Assembly (NCBI GenBank): GCA_036558265.1
Contig: DATBFY010000294.1
Coordinates: 1 to 6,902, forward strand
Direction: 5' to 3'
DNA length: 6,902 bases
Source of the DNA: RYN-433 sp036558265
Lineage (GTDB): Bacteria; Planctomycetota; Phycisphaerae; Tepidisphaerales; Tepidisphaeraceae
In this document: one piece after another, positions 5,341 to 6,902 of the stretch
Position numbering within the stretch: position 1 is the stretch's first letter
Layout of the letters: each line of letters starts with the position of its first letter
Position numbers and translations under genes: made by a program
Notes under the pieces: generated by a model
The model's database searches: none
The model's input: the letters and a program-made list of their open reading frames with translations, nothing else
Told to the model about the DNA's origin: nothing

Positions 5341-6870
5341 TTAGAACTCCCGTCGCTGCCGCGCCGTGGGGATGTTCAGGAGCTTGCGGTACTTGGCGAC
5401 CGTGCGGCGGGCGAGGTCGATGCCCTGTTCCTTCAGCTTCTCAACGATCTCGTCATCGTTCAGCGGGTTGAGCTTGTCCTCGTTGTCGATGATGACCTTC
5501 AGCTTCTCCTTCACCGCGTCCCAGCTCATGTCTTCGCCTTCGGCGTTGGTCGTGCCGCCGGAGAAGAAGCGCCGCAGCGGGAAGACGCCGCGGGGGGTCT
5601 GGATCCACTTCTCGCTGACCGCGCGCGAGACGGTGGCCACGTGGATGCCGAGCTGGTCGGCGACGCTGATCATCAGCAGAGGTTTTAAGAACTCCGGACC
5701 CTTCTCGAAGAACTCGCGCTGGGCGTCCACGACCACCCGGATCACCCGCGCGATCGTGCTCTTGCGCTGCTCGATGCTCTCCAGAAGCCACCGCGCGTTC
5801 CGCACGTTGTTGGTGAGGAATTCCTTGGTCTTCTTATCGAGCCCCTTTTCCTTGAGCATCTTCCGCCAGCGCCCGCCGATGTAGAGGTTCTCGGCCGGGT
5901 CGTTGGACATGCGGATCTCGTACTTGCCCGTGTCCTCGTCGAGGTAGATCGTGGCGTCCGGCGTGATGGGCGGGGCGTCGTCGTGCCCGATCTGCTTGCC
6001 CGGGTGCGGGTGCAGCCGCGACAGGCGCCGGACCGCGGCTTTGAGGTCGTCGATCGGCCGCCCCAGCCGCTTGCTGATCTGCGGGTAGCGGTTCATCTCC
6101 AGATCCTTGAGGTGATCGGAGACGAGCTTGCGCTCCAGGTCGAAGTCGTGGTCGTCGTTCTCCGGGTCCTGCTCCAGCGCGTCGATCTGGATCAGGAGGC
6201 ACTCGCGCAGGTCCCGGGCCCCCACGCCCGCCGGTTCGAGCGTCTGGATCAGCCGCAGCGCCGCGTAGAGGTCCTCGATCGCCAGGGGCATCTTGGAATC
6301 CGCCCGGATCGTTTCCAGGTCCGTGCGCAGGTACCCCTGGTCGTCGATGTAATTGATGATCGCCGTCCCGGCCTGGCAGACGACCCGCGGGCACTCGATA
6401 AAGCTCCACTGCTCGAGCAGGTAGTCGGTCAGGTTGCCGACGCGGTCGGGGGAGTTGTTGAGGGCGTCCTGCTTCTTGTCGCGCTCGCCGTCGTAACTGG
6501 CAGCGGCGCGGTGCTGAAAGGAGGAGTTGGTGCCGAACTCCTCATTTTCGAGGTAATCGGCGATTTTCTCAAGGCGTTCGAAATCCGCCGAGCCGTCGCT
6601 TCCCTCCGCCTCGACCACCAGGGTCTGCTCCCCTTCGCTGAACTGGGCCTGGGCGTCGGGGGCGGCCGCGGCATCGGCGGCGGTCTCGGTGGCGACCGCG
6701 TCGGGGTCGCCTTCGCGCATCTCCAGCACCGGGTTGGCGACCAGTTCCTGCTCGATCCGCTCCTCCAACGCCATCAGCGGAAGCTGGAGGATTTCCATCG
6801 ACTGGATCATGCGCGGCGTGAGGAGCTGCCGCATCTCCTGCCGCATGGAAGCTGTCTGAGATAACTGCAT
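5341..6870 (-). CDS. rpoN: RNA polymerase sigma-54 factor RpoN
   Basis: This 509-residue protein is a full-length sigma-54. Region I, needed for response to activator ATPases, is at about residues 1-51 (SMRQEMRQLLTPRMIQSMEI, then LEERIEQELVANPVLE). An acidic, Ala-rich region II runs to about 110. The core-binding region includes LEPAGVGARDLRECL (211-225). A helix-turn-helix lies near 402-421 (ADQLGIHVATVSRAV). The RpoN box is ARRTVAKYRK at 487-496 (positions 5383-5412), which contacts the -24 promoter element. Sigma-54 directs core RNA polymerase to GG/GC promoters and needs enhancer-binding proteins; none is encoded here. The ATG at 6870 is chosen because region I begins there. The frame is open eight codons further upstream, without a clear ribosome binding site at either start. 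The 32 bases upstream in the window show no recognisable promoter. Confidence 0.97.
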   Translation of the reverse strand: MQLSQTASMRQEMRQLLTPRMIQSMEILQLPLMALEERIEQELVANPVLEMREGDPDAVATETAADAAAAPDAQAQFSEGEQTLVVEAEGSDGSADFERLEKIADYLENEEFGTNSSFQHRAAASYDGERDKKQDALNNSPDRVGNLTDYLLEQWSFIECPRVVCQAGTAIINYIDDQGYLRTDLETIRADSKMPLAIEDLYAALRLIQTLEPAGVGARDLRECLLIQIDALEQDPENDDHDFDLERKLVSDHLKDLEMNRYPQISKRLGRPIDDLKAAVRRLSRLHPHPGKQIGHDDAPPITPDATIYLDEDTGKYEIRMSNDPAENLYIGGRWRKMLKEKGLDKKTKEFLTNNVRNARWLLESIEQRKSTIARVIRVVVDAQREFFEKGPEFLKPLLMISVADQLGIHVATVSRAVSEKWIQTPRGVFPLRRFFSGGTTNAEGEDMSWDAVKEKLKVIIDNEDKLNPLNDDEIVEKLKEQGIDLARRTVAKYRKLLNIPTARQRREF

Positions 6871-6902
6871 ATTGAACAACCACTTAACCCACACGCCCGC
6901 AC

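Noticed and set aside
5220..5471. Plus-strand open frame containing HGQDARDTTDP
   Set aside because: The start is translated from the hairpin repeat and the rest is antisense to rpoN.

Overview
The window looks like chromosomal DNA from a GC-rich bacterium, most likely a planctomycete or a relative in the PVC group. This is inferred from four things: a sigma-54 factor with a region I of the type I associate with planctomycetes, a PEP-CTERM protein built of HAF-type repeats, a secreted HELGH metallopeptidase, and short dispersed palindromic repeats of the kind that litter such genomes. No marker gene fixes the taxon.

Layout, left to right. At the left edge a PA0069-type radical SAM protein (minus strand, 3' end cut off by the window) diverges from a SlyD-like FKBP prolyl isomerase (plus strand) across a 198-bp spacer. 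Between slyD and the next intact gene lies about 560 bp that is not empty. On the minus strand it carries three broken pieces, in order: the C-terminus of a CDP-alcohol phosphatidyltransferase, the N-terminus of a CdsA-like membrane protein, and the frameshifted C-terminal phosphatase domain of a PAP2/dual-specificity-phosphatase protein. This is the order of an E. coli ynbABCD-type phospholipid gene cluster, apparently collapsed by internal deletions. Next come a 500-residue PEP-CTERM protein with a very regular 54-residue repeat, a secreted zinc metallopeptidase, a small three-helix membrane protein and rpoN (sigma-54), all on the minus strand.

Two families of short repeats punctuate the right half. 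Two tandem 41-bp units sit between the membrane protein and the metallopeptidase. A third diverged copy lies inside the 3' end of the metallopeptidase gene and is translated into its C-terminal tail. A separate pair of hairpins with identical stems follows rpoN. The genes do not form an obvious single pathway. The PEP-CTERM protein and the metallopeptidase are both exported, whereas rpoN, slyD and the radical SAM protein look like unrelated housekeeping or accessory genes. No tRNA, rRNA, CRISPR array, transposase or phage gene was seen.
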